From assembly GCF_019209935.1 (NCBI RefSeq), contig NZ_JAHUTN010000002.1, forward strand, positions 310,001 to 374,000: DNA of 64,000 nucleotides, in the 5' to 3' direction. This DNA is from Corynebacterium sp. TAE3-ERU16 (GTDB taxonomy: Bacteria > Actinomycetota > Actinomycetes > Mycobacteriales > Mycobacteriaceae). The translations under genes and the position numbers were made by a program. The notes beneath the pieces were generated by a model. That model was not told where the DNA came from and made no database searches. It worked only from the letters and a program-made list of their open reading frames with translations. This document shows, piece by piece, positions 1 through 8,352 of this stretch. Positions within the stretch are counted from its first letter, which is position 1. The number at the start of each line of letters is the position of its first letter.

Positions 1-758
1 GCGTACCCGACCGGCGTGCGGTGCAGGATGTCGGCGGCCCATTCGGCATCCTCCCGGTATCTGCGGGATGCCGCGGTCGGATCACCGGCGACCTCGGGGT
101 CGAGGATCGCGAGCATCGATCCGAGGTAGTCGGGGATGCGGGGGTTGCTCCATCCGGCCCCCTCTGCCGCGGCCGTCAGGGCGCCCGGGCCGAGTTCCTC
201 GGCCAACCAGTCCGCGGCTGCGTTGTCGGACTCGATGATCATCGCGCTGACGAGGTCGTCGAGTGCGACGGTGGCGTCCGGGTCGGAGGTCACGGCAACT
301 CCGGGAGCCATTTCCCGGGCCTGAATTCCCAGCCGCTCGAGTGCGGCGACGTGGGCACCACCGTCGAGGGGCAGATAGAAGGCCTCCCAGTCGGAGACCG
401 CTACCTGTGTGTCGGGCCGGAGGGTGCCGTCGGCGACGGCGTCGGCGTAGGCGAGCAGGTGGATGATCTTCGCCGCGGATGCGACGTCCAGCGGCGTGTC
501 GGCGTTCTTCCGCACGGTGTCGGGGCCGTCGGGTGTCGCGGCATCGGGGATGACGACGAGGGCGGTGTCATCCGGGTGGGCCGCGAGATGGGTGATCCAT
601 CCCGGGGTGGTGGTCAGGTCGGCGTCGGTGCCGGTCCGCGGACACTCCGCCACAGACTGGTTCGACCCGGTCTCCGTCGGTGTCGTGGCACAGGAACCCA
701 GGGTCACTGCGCTACAGAGGATGGCTGCGGTGAGAGTTCTGGCGAGACGCTGGTTTGA
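1..758 (-). CDS. Beta-lactamase-like serine hydrolase, predicted lipoprotein (3' end outside window, start codon unclear)
   Basis: Translation of the minus strand gives a continuous frame that leaves the window at base 1. It shows an SxxK nucleophile motif (Ser-Ala-Ala-Lys, codons at about 468-479) and, about 80 residues later, a Ser-Asp-Asn motif (222-230), the order found in class A beta-lactamases and related D,D-peptidases. The N-terminus has arginines, a hydrophobic stretch and a lipobox-like Leu-Gly-Ser-Cys, so it is probably a membrane-anchored extracytoplasmic lipoprotein. The usual third motif (KTG) would lie beyond the window. There is no ATG, GTG or TTG in frame between the upstream stop (777-779) and a GTG at 705-707, and starting at that GTG would remove the signal peptide. 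The true start is unresolved, or the gene's 5' end is damaged. Acting on beta-lactams or peptidoglycan is an inference; the substrate is unknown. Confidence 0.7.
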
Positions 759-780
759 TATACCTCTAGAGGTATATCAA
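755..780. promoter_or_regulatory. Perfect 26-bp palindrome, candidate operator
   Basis: The half-site TTGATATACCTCT is followed immediately by its exact reverse complement, with no spacer. It is AT-rich in a GC-rich region and lies between the formyltransferase stop and the start region of the lipoprotein gene. Its low GC and lack of a T-tract argue against a terminator. The core ATACC-N6-GGTAT loosely recalls CsoR/RicR-type metal operators, but I do not recognise a specific regulator. Confidence 0.5.
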
Positions 781-790
781 CGGATCCCCG

Positions 791-1732
791 CTATCTGGAT
801 TCCGGACGCAGGTAGGCCCCGGGACGGATGACCTGCCCCGGGTTGTCGATGTCTGTCCCGTCCGCCAACCGGATCCGGTTGATCTGCACGCCGTGCTCCC
901 GGCCGGTGTGGGCCGCGGGACCCGCGACGACGACGATGTGTTCACCGTCGGTCACCACCCGCCCCGGGGTGCCGCCGAACCGCATGGGGCTGATCTCGAC
1001 GTCGATCAGGTAGATCAGCTGATCCCCCAGGTAGACCCACGCGTTGAAGAAGGGGTCGCAACTCGCCCGCACGAGGTTGAACACCGCGCGGGCGCCGAGA
1101 GAGAAGTCGACGCCACAGTCCGCCGGGCGACGCCGGTGGAAGTAGGTCCACTGTTCGGGATCCTGCGGCGTCGGCACCTTCCCGGCGTCGAGGGCGTCGA
1201 GGGAGTCCCGCAGAACCGGTCCGACCAGATCGAGACACCGGTCGGTCAGCGTCAGTGCGTCGTCGGAGTCCGTCACCCGGGTGGCACGCTGGGCGACGAT
1301 GGGACCGGTGTCGAACCCCTCGGCCATCAGGTGTCCGGTGACCCCGACCTCGGACTCGTCGTTGATCAACGCCCAGTTCGGCGCCCCGAATCCCGCGTAT
1401 TTGGGCAGCAGGGAATCGTGGATGTTCAGCGTTCCCAGACGCGGAGCGTCGTACACGTCCCGTGCGATCACCGACGTCCAGTTCGTCACCACCATGAGAT
1501 CCGCGTCCGCCTCACGGATCGCCTCCGCGGCGGCGCCGTCGAGGCGCTTCGTCTCGATGACCGGGATTCCACGCTGCCGGGCGAAAGCGGCGACGTCCTC
1601 ATCCATTCCGGCGTAGTACGGATCGTCGATCGGCGGCTGGGTGCAGACGAGCACGATCTCATGCCCGCTGTCGGCGAGGGCGGTGATGGAACGGTAGCCG
1701 AAGGTGGCGAAACCGGTGAAAATGATGCGCAT
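791..1732 (-). CDS. Formyltransferase (Fmt/ArnA N-terminal type), candidate siderophore formylase
   Basis: A 313-residue protein of the 10-formyltetrahydrofolate-dependent formyltransferase family. The catalytic triad of this fold is visible as Asn103 and His105 (in N-I-H-D-S-L-L-P) and Asp141 (in E-G-F-D-T-G). A C-terminal Fmt-like domain follows (W-T-Y-F-H-R-R-R-P onward). ATG at 1732 is preceded by AGAGG; a longer frame upstream would run into the rplE terminator and gene. It is unlikely to be the housekeeping Met-tRNA formyltransferase: it sits alone behind ribosomal genes and close to an N-hydroxylase and NRPS genes. Rhodochelin and coelichelin pathways use such enzymes to formylate hydroxylated ornithine. 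That role here is inferred from context. Formylation of an amino sugar is an alternative. Confidence 0.75.
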   Translation of the reverse strand: MRIIFTGFATFGYRSITALADSGHEIVLVCTQPPIDDPYYAGMDEDVAAFARQRGIPVIETKRLDGAAAEAIREADADLMVVTNWTSVIARDVYDAPRLGTLNIHDSLLPKYAGFGAPNWALINDESEVGVTGHLMAEGFDTGPIVAQRATRVTDSDDALTLTDRCLDLVGPVLRDSLDALDAGKVPTPQDPEQWTYFHRRRPADCGVDFSLGARAVFNLVRASCDPFFNAWVYLGDQLIYLIDVEISPMRFGGTPGRVVTDGEHIVVVAGPAAHTGREHGVQINRIRLADGTDIDNPGQVIRPGAYLRPESR

Positions 1733-1764
1733 GCCCGAATCGGACCTCTTTCCGGTGGGTGTAG

Positions 1765-1783
1765 ATAGGGAAGCCTCAACAAC
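1765..1783 (-). promoter_or_regulatory. Weak DtxR-like iron box upstream of the formyltransferase
   Basis: Read on the minus strand the 19-mer is GTTGTTGAGGCTTCCCTAT. Against the DtxR consensus TTAGGTTAGGCTAACCTAA it matches 12 of 19 positions, including the central AGGCT. A possible -10 (TACGAT) lies just upstream on the minus strand, so the box would overlap the transcription start. It is a candidate only; a 12/19 match is at the low end for real sites. Confidence 0.3.
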
Positions 1784-1850
1784 GGACATCGTAGCCGAGC
1801 GGTTCAGCCTCCCCTCCACCGAGGGGCCTGAGGCGAAACCCGGAAATGCG

Positions 1851-1886
1851 GAACCGCCCCCTCCGGATGTCCGGAGGGGGCGGTTC
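1851..1886 (-). terminator. Hairpin terminator after rplE
   Basis: A perfect 16-bp GC-rich stem (GAACCGCCCCCTCCGG and its complement) with a 4-nt loop lies 24 bp past the rplE stop. The T-tract is weak. It separates the ribosomal unit from the formyltransferase gene, which therefore needs its own promoter. Confidence 0.75.
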
Positions 1887-1910
1887 GACCGATCGGCCGG
1901 AAAGCGCTGT

Positions 1911-2480
1911 CTAGCGCTCCTGGCCCGGCTTCTTGAAGGGGAAGCCCAGCTCGCGGAGCAGGGCACGGCCTTCATCGTTGTTCGTCGCCGTTGTGACTAC
2001 GGTGATGTCCATACCACGGGGGCGGTCAACCTTGTCCACGTCGATCTCGTAGAACATGGTCTGTTCCGTGAGGCCGAAGGTGTAGTTGCCGTGGCCGTCG
2101 AACTGCTGGTCCGAGAGTCCGCGGAAGTCGCGGATACGGGGCAGGGCGACGGTCAGCAGGCGGTCCAGGAACTCCCACATGCGGTCACCACGGAGGGTGA
2201 CGCGGGCACCGATGGGCATGCCCTCACGCAGCTTGAAGTTTGCGATGGACTTCTTGGACCGACGGATCTCCGGCTTCTGACCGGTGATCAGGGTGAGGTC
2301 CTCGAGCGCGCCGTTGATGAGCTTGGCGTCGCGGGCGGCGTCGCCGACGCCCATGTTCACGACGACCTTGACGACGCCGGGAACCTGCATGACGTTGTCG
2401 TAGTTGAACTCTTCAGACAGTGCGGTGCGGATTTCCCCGCGGTAGCGGGTCTTCAGACGAGGGGTGTAGTTCTCGCTCAT
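1911..2480 (-). CDS. rplE: 50S ribosomal protein L5
   Basis: 189 residues, the usual bacterial L5 length (about 180-190). L5 binds 5S rRNA in the central protuberance of the large subunit. Family blocks such as Y-N-N-V-M-Q-V-P-like, N-M-G-V-G and M-G-I-R-like are visible. It starts two bases after the rplX stop, so rplN-rplX-rplE form one unit. In most bacteria rpsN/rpsH would follow; here the unit ends at a strong hairpin and the next gene is a formyltransferase. C. glutamicum also breaks the spc operon after rplE. Confidence 0.97.
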   Translation of the reverse strand: MSENYTPRLKTRYRGEIRTALSEEFNYDNVMQVPGVVKVVVNMGVGDAARDAKLINGALEDLTLITGQKPEIRRSKKSIANFKLREGMPIGARVTLRGDRMWEFLDRLLTVALPRIRDFRGLSDQQFDGHGNYTFGLTEQTMFYEIDVDKVDRPRGMDITVVTTATNNDEGRALLRELGFPFKKPGQER

Positions 2481-2482
2481 GT

Positions 2483-2797
2483 TCAGATGTCCTTCCCGTT
2501 GCGTCGGGAGATGCGCACGCGCTTGCCGTTCTCATCGATCCGGTAGCCGACGCGGGTCGGGTTTCCGTCGGAATCGATGACCATGACGTTGGAGACATGG
2601 ATCGGCGCTTCCTGGGTGACGATGCCACCGGACTCGGCGCCACGCTCGGGCGCGGAGTTCGCGACGTGCTTCTTGATGCGGTTGACTCCCTCGACCAGGA
2701 CCTTGGAGCGCTTCGGGTAGGCCTCGATGACCTTGCCGCGTGCGCCCTTGTCCGGACCGGAGATGACGAGGACGTTATCGCCCTTGTGGATCTTCAT
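2483..2797 (-). CDS. rplX: 50S ribosomal protein L24
   Basis: 104 residues with the KOW motif at the N-terminus ([17 protein letters not shown]) that defines L24, an early assembly protein of the large subunit. The ATG at 2797 abuts the rplN stop (TAA at 2798-2800), so the two genes are tightly coupled. Confidence 0.97.
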   Translation of the reverse strand: MKIHKGDNVLVISGPDKGARGKVIEAYPKRSKVLVEGVNRIKKHVANSAPERGAESGGIVTQEAPIHVSNVMVIDSDGNPTRVGYRIDENGKRVRISRRNGKDI

Positions 2798-3166
2798 TTA
2801 GATTACCTCCGGTGCCAGCGAGACGATCTTCATGAACTTCTTCTCACGGAGTTCACGTGCGACGGGGCCGAAGATACGGGTACCGCGCGGATCGCTGTCG
2901 TTCTTGATGATGACGGCTGCGTTCTCGTCGAAACGAATGTAGGAGCCGTCCGGACGACGGGTCTCCTTCTTCGTGCGGACGATGACGGCCTTGACGATTT
3001 CGCCGGCCTTCACGTTGCCGCCGGGAGTGGCTTCCTTGACGGTGGCGACGATGACGTCACCGATACCGCCGAAGCGTCGGGTGGAGCCACCGAGAACGCG
3101 GATGCACAGGATCTCCCGTGCACCAGTGTTGTCGGCGACCCGCAGACGCGATTCCTGCTGAATCAC
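2798..3166 (-). CDS. rplN: 50S ribosomal protein L14
   Basis: 122 residues from a GTG start at 3166 ([15 protein letters not shown]), the canonical L14 N-terminus; a good AGGAG lies upstream. Longer upstream frames are not homologous. L14 contacts 16S rRNA at the subunit interface. It is the first gene of a three-gene unit (rplN, rplX, rplE) that is separated from rpsQ by about 7.4 kb of siderophore and YbjN genes, so it must have its own promoter in 3167-3430. Confidence 0.97.
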   Translation of the reverse strand: MIQQESRLRVADNTGAREILCIRVLGGSTRRFGGIGDVIVATVKEATPGGNVKAGEIVKAVIVRTKKETRRPDGSYIRFDENAAVIIKNDSDPRGTRIFGPVARELREKKFMKIVSLAPEVI

Positions 3167-3628
3167 TATGGGTCTCCTGACCTGGATTTCAATGTGCGCC
3201 GGATTTCCGACCCGGACGCACGCGGTCTGATGTACTTGCACGGCCACTGACGCTCCGGGGAGAACCCGGTGAAGGCGACGAACACCGTACATGAGCGGGC
3301 ACCGGCCGATCGGCCATGGTGGGACCGGCGATACCCGCGGTGTCGAAGGGTCTCGGCCCGCGCTCGGAAACGCACGGCGGGCCGACCCACGTCAGCGACC
3401 GAATCATTCAATCACATGCAGCGCAGCGCAGCAACCCGCCCCGGACCCACCCCACCCACGGTCTCGGTGCGTGGGGACGATGACGGGCCCGACGTATCCG
3501 GTACCTGGGATTTCTCCCGGGTCCCTTCCCCCTCCTCCGCCCCGGGAGTGAACCGTGTCCGGTGCCCCGGAAGGACCGCCGTTCCCGGCGGACCCGCTTC
3601 ACGCGATGTGGACGGTTTTCCGCCCCGA
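3167..3628 (-). other. Intergenic region between the siderophore operon and rplN
   Basis: 462 bp without a credible gene. A possible rplN promoter -10 (minus strand TACGGT, bases 3284-3289) is present without a convincing -35. An imperfect 9-bp hairpin (3573-3594, loop TTCC, one mismatch) could terminate the siderophore operon. Nothing else was recognised. Confidence 0.35.
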
Positions 3629-5419
3629 CTACCGTCGGGTGGCCGTGACCACCCAGGAACCCCAGCCCACGGGCACGGCCCCGTCCACCTTGTAGCCCGC
3701 GCGTTCGAGCGTGTTCCGGATGTCCCGGCGCGTCGGCAGCGATGTGCCCGCCACACACAACCGCACCAGGTCGTCGACGTAGTCGTCCGCGTCCCCGCCG
3801 CTCTCCTCGACCTGCCGCGTCACCAGCACCAGTTTCGGCACGCCGGTGGCGGCGAGCAGATCGGCGGGTCCGGCCGGGACCGCCAGAGCGAACGGATCGA
3901 CCAGCACCAGCATATCCACGTCGTCGACGGTTTCCCCCGCCGAGTAGCTGCGGCAGGTCACCTCCCCGGTGAGGTGTTCGTCCGGTACACCGCCGGGGAC
4001 AAGGCACACCACCGACACATCGGGGCGACGGTCGCTGCACTCCTGCGCGTAGACATCCGCGGCGGCACCGGCGAACCCCACCACCGGACGGCGTGCCCCG
4101 TCGGTCACCGCATCCAGAGCCTCCACCACCGCGGGCGCCGTCGATGCCGCCGCTGACGCCTGCCGCTGACGGTCCACCCGGTCCGCCAGCGCGGCTGTGT
4201 CGATCTCCCCGGCCCCGTGCGCGGTGTCCAGTTCGACGGCCCCACCGGTGCGCACCGCGTCGTCGAGGTGCAGAAACGCGAGCAGATCCACCAGCCCGGA
4301 ACCGGCGAGCGTCCGCACCGCGCGGGACTCGGGATCCGCGAGTTCCCGGCCCATCGCCGTGAGCCTGATCCGGGTCACCTCGGGCACCCCGCCCCGGTCC
4401 GCCGTCTCAAGCCTCAGAAGGCCACGGGCCTCGAGATACCGGGCGAACCGCAGCACGGCGGATTCAGTTGTTCCGGTTTCCGCGGCCACCGCCGCCGGAG
4501 TGTCCTTTCCGTCGTCCACCGCGGTGAACAGACCGATCCGCACCGCGGCGCGCAGTGCCAGACCGCCCGAGACGTCCGCGAGTTCAGCCAGCGCGTGCAG
4601 GGGTGCCGCTCCACCACCGTCATCGTCGTTCTGCTCGCGCCAGTACCCGGTCACCTCCCGGTCGGCCGGGTCCACGCCATGGTTCCTGATGACCTGACGC
4701 ATCCTCCGCAGCTGACCCGCCTCCCCGGCACACCACACGTAGACGCGACCGGCGGGCCACTCCAGCATCTCGAACGCCTCGGCCAGATTTCCCCCCTCGG
4801 CGCGGATGACCCACCGCAGGTCCACGTCCGCTGCGGTGGTGAGCTGTTGGACATCGTGTCGTTCGGCCACCTCCACGAGGGCGGTCACCGGAGTGCCGGT
4901 GGGTAGGTCCTCGAGGCATCTCCCGATGGCCGGGAGCGCGGTCATGTCCCCCACGAGGACGAGATGGTCGGCGTGGGTGGGCAACGCACCGCACCGTTTC
5001 GGACCCGCCACCCACACCCTGGCTCCGGGTGCCGCGGAGACCGCCCAGTTCTCCGCGAGCCCCTTGCCGTGCCGGGCGAAGTCGATGGTGACCTCGCCTG
5101 CGTCTGCGTCGTACTTCCGCACGGTGTAGGTCCGGAAGAGCCGGTTGACCTCATCATTCCACTTCAGCCGGCCGTCTCCCCCCGGCGGCGGGTACGGCCG
5201 GGATCCGGTCACCGGATCCGGGAAGATGATGCGGACGTCGTCGTCGAAACCGTCGCTGATGAACTCGGGCATCCCGTGCCCGTCACGGGTGTGTGCCCGA
5301 AGCCCCGGGCCACCGAGAACGACGCGTCGCATTCCCGGGGTGAGGTCCTCGGAACGGATCACCTCGAGTTCCCGGATGCTGATCGGGTGGATGTCGTGGG
5401 TTCGACTGCTCCGCGTCAT
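3629..5419 (-). CDS. Siderophore-interacting FAD reductase fused to a methyltransferase-like domain
   Basis: 596 residues in two parts. Residues 10-262 are a siderophore-interacting protein (SIP/ViuB family): flavin-binding R-T-Y-T-V-R (96-101), the H-G-x-G segment (117-120), G-D-M-T-A-L-P-A (157-164) and the closing Y-W-R (259-261). Such proteins reduce ferric siderophores in the cytoplasm to release iron. Residues about 274-596 look like a small-molecule O-methyltransferase: a dimerisation/winged-helix part (L-A-L-R-A-A-V-R-I-G-L-F-T-A-V) followed by a Rossmann-like part. The SAM-binding glycine motif is poorly conserved (V-G-F-A-G-A-A-A), so catalysis is doubtful. It is the last gene of the siderophore operon, 106 bp after the thioesterase gene. 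The SIP assignment is firm; the C-terminal role is unknown. Confidence 0.85.
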   Translation of the reverse strand: MTRSSRTHDIHPISIRELEVIRSEDLTPGMRRVVLGGPGLRAHTRDGHGMPEFISDGFDDDVRIIFPDPVTGSRPYPPPGGDGRLKWNDEVNRLFRTYTVRKYDADAGEVTIDFARHGKGLAENWAVSAAPGARVWVAGPKRCGALPTHADHLVLVGDMTALPAIGRCLEDLPTGTPVTALVEVAERHDVQQLTTAADVDLRWVIRAEGGNLAEAFEMLEWPAGRVYVWCAGEAGQLRRMRQVIRNHGVDPADREVTGYWREQNDDDGGGAAPLHALAELADVSGGLALRAAVRIGLFTAVDDGKDTPAAVAAETGTTESAVLRFARYLEARGLLRLETADRGGVPEVTRIRLTAMGRELADPESRAVRTLAGSGLVDLLAFLHLDDAVRTGGAVELDTAHGAGEIDTAALADRVDRQRQASAAASTAPAVVEALDAVTDGARRPVVGFAGAAADVYAQECSDRRPDVSVVCLVPGGVPDEHLTGEVTCRSYSAGETVDDVDMLVLVDPFALAVPAGPADLLAATGVPKLVLVTRQVEESGGDADDYVDDLVRLCVAGTSLPTRRDIRNTLERAGYKVDGAVPVGWGSWVVTATRR

Positions 5420-5525
5420 GTGCAGTGGTGTCCTTCCGGGAATCGGGGTGCGAAGATCAGGGGCACTCAGGCTACCGGGCCGGGTACGGTCCGCGGTCCT
5501 GGACTCCCCCGCCCCTGGGGCGGCC

Positions 5526-6623
5526 TCAGTCGCCGAGATGGCGTTCGATCACGGGCGCCATGGACTCCCACGCCCGGACGGAACTCATCGCCAGGTGAGT
5601 GCTGTCGACCGTGTGTGAGCTGACCGGCTCGACGCCGTCCAGATCCTCCCACGCCTTGAGCGGTTCCCAGTTCAGACCGGCCATGTCCGTCGTGTCGCCG
5701 GCACGAAGCACGAGAACCGGACCGGTGTACGGCGACCGGGTCGCGGTCATGTGGATCATGAAGCACCGTCCGGAAGCGTCCTTCATCGCGTCGATCTCCT
5801 CCTGCGAGAAGTTGGGGGCGTTGGCGGCCCGGATCATCTCTCCGATCAGGGCGTCATCGAAGTGTCCGAGTACGGCCATGATGTCGCCGAACCCACCGTC
5901 GCCGGGGAGCTCCGGGATCTCTTCATCCGGCTTGTGGTGCCGGATGAAGGTGTCCAGTGCGGCGGCGAGACCGTCCGGTGTGTCCGGCGCGATCCCGGAG
6001 GGGTAGGCGTCGATGACGCCGAGGAAGTCGACCGTCTCGCCGTCCTGCTGGAGCATGCCCGCGATGGTGTGGGCCAGCGCACCGCCGGAAGAGTAACCCA
6101 GCAACCGGTACGGCCCCTCCGGCTGCACCTGCCGGAGTAGATCGAGATAGTGGCGGCAGAGCGCGTCGTGATCGAGACCGATCGACAGGGTGGTCTCGGC
6201 GTCCGGGAGCTGCACCCCGATGACCCGGTGGTTCCCTTCGAGGAGCCCGGCGAGTGGGGCGTAGCTCCAGGCAAGTCCGACGACGGCGTGGAAACAGAAG
6301 ATCGGGGCACCGTCACCGCCGGAGAAGTCGACCAGTACGCCCTCCCCGGGGAGCTGGGCGCGGGCCGGAGCTTCCTCCCCCCCGATGGTGGCCGCCGAGG
6401 CGATGGCCTCCGGCGTCCGGTGCGTCAGGATCGTGTCGACTCCGACGTCGAGTCCCGCCCGACGGAGACGCCCCAGGAGCTTCATCGCCGACAGGGAGTG
6501 CCCGCCGCAGGCGAAGAAGTCGTCACCGGATCCGATGTCGGTTCCGGTGAGTTCGCTCATGTTCCGGGCGATGAGGTCCGTCGCCTCGGCGCGATCCGGT
6601 ACGGAACTGGGATTGTTGCTCAT
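5526..6623 (-). CDS. Peptidyl carrier protein-thioesterase didomain (NRPS termination module)
   Basis: 365 residues. Residues 10-80 form a carrier domain with the phosphopantetheine serine in G-G-H-S (Ser43). Residues about 95-365 are a type I thioesterase: G-Y-S-S-G nucleophile (Ser178), Asp205 in V-I-D-A-Y-P, and His343 near the C-terminus, as in the EntF C-terminal domain. No condensation or adenylation domain is present in this protein. It would take an amino acid loaded by the neighbouring adenylation protein and release, hydrolyse, cyclise or oligomerise it. ATG at 6623 begins the carrier domain properly; the frame could extend upstream but without homology. It lies 62 bp after the adenylation gene in the same operon. 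Confidence 0.88.
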   Translation of the reverse strand: MSNNPSSVPDRAEATDLIARNMSELTGTDIGSGDDFFACGGHSLSAMKLLGRLRRAGLDVGVDTILTHRTPEAIASAATIGGEEAPARAQLPGEGVLVDFSGGDGAPIFCFHAVVGLAWSYAPLAGLLEGNHRVIGVQLPDAETTLSIGLDHDALCRHYLDLLRQVQPEGPYRLLGYSSGGALAHTIAGMLQQDGETVDFLGVIDAYPSGIAPDTPDGLAAALDTFIRHHKPDEEIPELPGDGGFGDIMAVLGHFDDALIGEMIRAANAPNFSQEEIDAMKDASGRCFMIHMTATRSPYTGPVLVLRAGDTTDMAGLNWEPLKAWEDLDGVEPVSSHTVDSTHLAMSSVRAWESMAPVIERHLGD

Positions 6624-6685
6624 GATTGTGGGGCTCCTCGGGAAGGTGCTTGGAGTGGGTGCGGGAGAACGGGGAGGCGGGGCCT

Positions 6686-8290
6686 TCAGGCGCGGTCGTG
6701 GTATATCCGGACCAGCGCACGCCGATCGAGTTTCCCGTTGCCGGTGACGGGGAGTTGATCGATCCTGGTGATGGTCGACGGCACCGCGTAGGCCGGAACC
6801 CGGTCCCGCAGGTGCGCCGTCAGCGTGTCGAATTCCGGGCATCCCGGTTCCGCGACGATGAACCCGCGCAGCTCCGGGTGCTCCCCGGTCGTGTCGGCGA
6901 CCGCCGCGGCGGCACGGACGCCGTCGAGGGCCGCGAGTGCGGATTCGACCTCGCCGAGGGTCACGCGGTTGCCGCGGATCTTCACCTGGTCGTCGACACG
7001 ACCGGCATAGTACATCTGACCCTTGTGCCAGCCGGCGAGATCACCCGTCCGGTACATCCGCCCTCCGTCATCGCCCTCGAAGGGGCTGGGGACGAACGTC
7101 CGCGCGGTGAGCTCCTCATCACCGACGTATCCGGCGGCGAGCTGAACCCCCGCGAGGTAGAGTTCGCCGGTCTCGTCGTCACCGACCTCGTTGCCCCCGG
7201 CATCGAGGATGTGGACGGTGACATTGTCCTCGGGGAGGCCGAGCAGGCACGTTCCCTCCGGGCAGGGGGGAGTCGAATCCGCGGTGTACTCGACGCACGT
7301 GACGTCCATCGCCGCTTCCGTAGGTCCGTACAGTCCGAGTATCCGGCACCCGATCTCGTCGAGGCAACGCTGCGCCAGATCCGTCGGGACCGCCTCTCCT
7401 CCGAGGAGCAGGAACCGGAGACCGTTCAGAACCTCGAGGGAGTCGCCGAAGTCCTCGAGGACCTCGGCGACGACCCGCATGTGACTCGGAACCATGGACA
7501 GCACCGTGACCCGGTTGTCCCGGATGACGTCCACGAAGCCGTCGACGTCCCCCGGCCACCAGTCCGCCGCGGGTAGCACGACGGCGCCTCCACCGGCCAG
7601 TGGGGTGATCATCTCCGCGACACTCACGTCGAACCCCACGGGCGCCTTCTGCATCCACCGGAGGTCCTCGACCGGCCCCAGTGTGCGCACGAACCACTGC
7701 ATGTGGGCGGCCGCTCCCCGGTGGACGTTCAGGACGCCCTTCGGGGTGCCCGTCGTCCCGGAGGTGTAGATGAGGTAGACGCCGTCATCCGGGGTGACGG
7801 GCCGGGTGAGCTCGTCCGGTTCGACCGCGGAGGTGTCCCCTTCCGGTGACAGGGGGACCGGGATCACCGGCAGGTCCGTGGTCGGCAGCTCCACGTCGCC
7901 GACGGTGAGCACCAGAACGGGATCGGAGTTGTCGAGTATGAACGCGATGCGCTCCACCGGATTCGAGGGATCGACGGGCGTGTAGACACCACCCGCCCGG
8001 ATCACGGCCGCCGCGGCGATCGGCAGTGCGGCCGATCGCCGGGCGACGACCGCGACCCGGTCCCCCGTGGAGACTCCCGCCCCGAGGAGGGTTCGGGTGA
8101 ATGCGTTGACCCTGGAGTCGAACTCACCGTGGGTCAGGGTCGCGTCAGCCGCGATCACCGCGTCGAGGTCCGGGTGCCGCTGCGCGGCGAGCCGGATCAT
8201 CGCGTCGACGGTCCCGGGTTCGACCGGGATCACCGGGCCACGGTTACGGGAGGGTACCGGTCGGAGCTGGGTGGGTGAGATTGAGTTCAT
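6686..8290 (-). CDS. Free-standing NRPS adenylation domain (amino-acid-activating enzyme)
   Basis: 534 residues comprising only an adenylation domain. Core motifs in order: A3 Y-T-S-G-T-T-G-T-P-K-G (175-185), A4 F-D-V-S (220-223), A5 Y-G-P-T-E (321-325), A7 Y-R-T-G-D (413-417), A8 G-R-V-D-D-Q-V-K-I-R-G (430-440) and A10 with Lys520. Aligned by eye to PheA, the specificity positions read D-V-A-S-L-G-L-M-D plus K; the L-G-L part recalls hydroxyornithine-type codes, but I would not assign a substrate. There is no attached carrier domain, so it should load the carrier of the next gene in trans. ATG at 8290 is chosen; an upstream GTG extension overlaps the hydroxylase stop. It is the second gene of the operon. 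Confidence 0.9.
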   Translation of the reverse strand: MNSISPTQLRPVPSRNRGPVIPVEPGTVDAMIRLAAQRHPDLDAVIAADATLTHGEFDSRVNAFTRTLLGAGVSTGDRVAVVARRSAALPIAAAAVIRAGGVYTPVDPSNPVERIAFILDNSDPVLVLTVGDVELPTTDLPVIPVPLSPEGDTSAVEPDELTRPVTPDDGVYLIYTSGTTGTPKGVLNVHRGAAAHMQWFVRTLGPVEDLRWMQKAPVGFDVSVAEMITPLAGGGAVVLPAADWWPGDVDGFVDVIRDNRVTVLSMVPSHMRVVAEVLEDFGDSLEVLNGLRFLLLGGEAVPTDLAQRCLDEIGCRILGLYGPTEAAMDVTCVEYTADSTPPCPEGTCLLGLPEDNVTVHILDAGGNEVGDDETGELYLAGVQLAAGYVGDEELTARTFVPSPFEGDDGGRMYRTGDLAGWHKGQMYYAGRVDDQVKIRGNRVTLGEVESALAALDGVRAAAAVADTTGEHPELRGFIVAEPGCPEFDTLTAHLRDRVPAYAVPSTITRIDQLPVTGNGKLDRRALVRIYHDRA

Positions 8291-8352
8291 GGATCCGTTC
8301 TCGTGTGATGGTCTGATGTGCCTGGCCGGGTCGTCGTCACCGGGGAATCCGG

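Noticed and set aside
755..780. The 26-bp palindrome as a terminator of the formyltransferase gene
   Set aside because: It is AT-rich with no spacer for a loop and no T-run, so it would make a poor terminator hairpin.
3166..3411. Short minus-strand frames upstream of rplN
   Set aside because: They extend rplN or run through its promoter region; low complexity and no homology to L14.
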